Below, one piece after another: positions 24,701 through 25,010 of a stretch of 25,010 bases of DNA. The stretch is taken from positions 1 to 25,010 of the forward strand of contig DATESZ010000222.1 of NCBI GenBank assembly GCA_035283845.1, given 5' to 3'. Numbering within the stretch: position 1 is the first letter of the stretch; each line of letters opens with the position of its first letter. The notes under the pieces were generated by a model. The model was not told where the DNA came from and ran no database searches. It saw only the letters and a program-made list of their open reading frames with translations. A program made the position numbers and the translations under genes. The DNA comes from DATESZ01 sp035283845 (GTDB lineage: Bacteria; Desulfobacterota; Syntrophia; Syntrophales; JACQWR01).

Positions 24701-25010
24701 GTGCCGATTTAAAAGATGATTGGATAATTGCAGATCAGTCGAGCACATCTGTTTTCCAAAAGCTCAAGCACGGTTCAGTTTTACTGGGAGATATTGCAAT
24801 AATAGCAAAAGGTTCCGAGTCTGGTAGAAATGATATTTTTACTGTAACTGCAGATACTGTAAATAAATATAAATTAGAAAAGAGCATCATCAGGAAATGT
24901 ATAAAAAACAGTAACATAAAAAAGTATTTTATAGATTACAAAGGGCTGTATTTAATATATGCAGATAATGATTTTGATCCATCTGTTTTTAAATATTCTT
25001 TTGAATATCT
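21772..25010 (+). CDS. Large N6-adenine DNA methyltransferase, Eco57I/PglX-like (cut by window edge)
   Basis: The frame is open from ATG 21772 to the right edge, 1079 codons with no stop. The first 490 residues have no motif I recognise. A class gamma-like adenine methyltransferase core follows: GSFYTPREIV at about 493-502 (motif X), DPACGSGAFPMGIL from residue 595 (SAM-binding motif I) and NPPY at 843-846 (catalytic motif IV). About 250 residues, partly charged and helical, lie between motifs I and IV. After NPPY comes a SNYFLGNDYARNLRRYL segment, then a TaqI-like specificity region running off the edge. It should methylate adenine in a specific DNA site, marking self DNA; BREX PglX, DISARM DrmMI and type IIG enzymes share this design. 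No clear PD-(D/E)XK nuclease motif was seen. It begins 17 bases after the toxin gene with a weak ribosome-binding site. Confidence 0.9.
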   Translation, partial: MTDLKTRIQDALNAFREGRLLEDAGNLLNILGYKSDKTFSLRPNNYQGFADYFLQTPGNFDPQRARVEEWQSIDIVFQLTEAELKAQQTLFEIREVDNRIIESYLFFAIALTGETYTRGDLVRITREINKLTPMPAMILFYYNGHLTISVIDRRLHKKERSKDVLEKVTLIKDIDCAHPHRAHIEILHDLALDQLRQRQGFTNFVELHRAWQKTLDTSELNKRFFKEIADWYFWAIKKVKYPNPHHLTEQHNHSLNVIRLLTRLIFCWFLKEKKLLPEALFNPAEIAKILIKSPSKQEDGDQSSYYKAILQNLFFATLNTDMNKDVPRSRCFITDRKSAGGVSEGYSVPTVFRYKQLFQEKEKAIRLFEDIPFLNGGLFECLDTFETVGGKNVETRIDGFSSTFSKQPVVFDELFFSEETIIDLSGDYGSPKYANTKVKGLICILEKYKFTIEENTPVEEEIALDPELLGKVFENLLANYNLETQTTARKQTGSFYTPREIVNYMVDESLLRYLEDKLLDFHAAGGYETLPDMPKIVTAKKPERLSSKEKKTLHDKLRHLLAYTEEGHLFKDGKGSDTSEVDALIDAINNCKILDPACGSGAFPMGILHKMVFILAKLDPFNTKWKQAQLDKAGRDRERAEKMEDEEIRRHTLENIEQRILAIEEAFGGNRHELDYTRKLFLIENCIYGVDIQNIAVQIAKLRFFISLVVDQKVMDDRPNRNILALPNLETKFVAANTLIGIDKPQQELQLGIDKVYAVENELKNLRQRLFYTRKYAEKKKLRQAEKSKREGLKKALIENRYSTTSAGLIASWNPFDPVHAAGFFDMETMFNIQDGFDIVIGNPPYFNISTVNRDLYRYLADHYKIIHTGYNDIVYYFIYRGIELLRENGCCALITSNYFLGNDYARNLRRYLNNHISKVINFKDHMVFDAASIHTCISFSCKEARSSEVIFFEAASDEKITSSDIESHLRPFSIQRADLKDDWIIADQSSTSVFQKLKHGSVLLGDIAIIAKGSESGRNDIFTVTADTVNKYKLEKSIIRKCIKNSNIKKYFIDYKGLYLIYADNDFDPSVFKYSFEY

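Overview
This window looks like part of the chromosome of an anaerobic deltaproteobacterium (Desulfobacterota), possibly a Syntrophales-type syntroph. Three things suggest this. There is a heterodisulfide reductase hdrCBA cluster. There is a giant activase protein of the 2-hydroxyacyl-CoA dehydratase / benzoyl-CoA reductase type. The Gram-negative LPS-export/rpoN gene order is kdsA-kdsC-lptC-lptA-lptB-rpoN-hpf-rapZ. The taxonomic placement is inference from gene content.

Left part (1-15755, all minus strand). Read in the direction of transcription, this is: the 1442-residue activase, xerD, a membrane-anchored TPR protein, kdsA, kdsC, lptC, lptA, lptB, rpoN, long-form hpf, rapZ, then hdrC, hdrB and the N-terminus of hdrA, which runs off the left edge. 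KdsA and KdsC make Kdo for lipid A. LptC, LptA and LptB belong to the LPS export bridge. RpoN is sigma-54, Hpf hibernates ribosomes, and RapZ is a P-loop regulatory adaptor. HdrCBA is an iron-sulfur/flavin electron-transfer module. Good sigma-70-like promoters precede lptC and hdrC. Two related G+C-rich palindromic elements (252-313 and 7461-7525) sit in intra-operon gaps, and one carries the ribosome-binding site of hdrA.

Middle part (15756-17834). A divergent intergenic region leads to a plus-strand phosphomannomutase/phosphoglucomutase gene. It is followed, with a 4-base overlap, by a small double zinc-ribbon protein. The next 220 bases hold what may be a small frame-disrupted gene and appear to be the border of an accessory island.

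Right part (17835-25010, plus strand). This is a candidate phage-defence locus: a 1095-residue phospholipase-D-like/SNF2 helicase fusion, a YefM-YoeB toxin-antitoxin pair with its own operator-promoter, and a very large N6-adenine DNA methyltransferase (Eco57I/PglX-like). The methyltransferase is open for 1079 codons and is cut by the right edge. It has motifs FYTPRE, DPACGSG and NPPY, followed by a sharply AT-rich putative target-recognition region. The combination resembles the helicase-methylase-PLD logic of DISARM and BREX, but it does not match a system I can name with certainty. The genes that would decide this lie to the right of the window. No tRNA, rRNA, CRISPR array or insertion sequence was seen.
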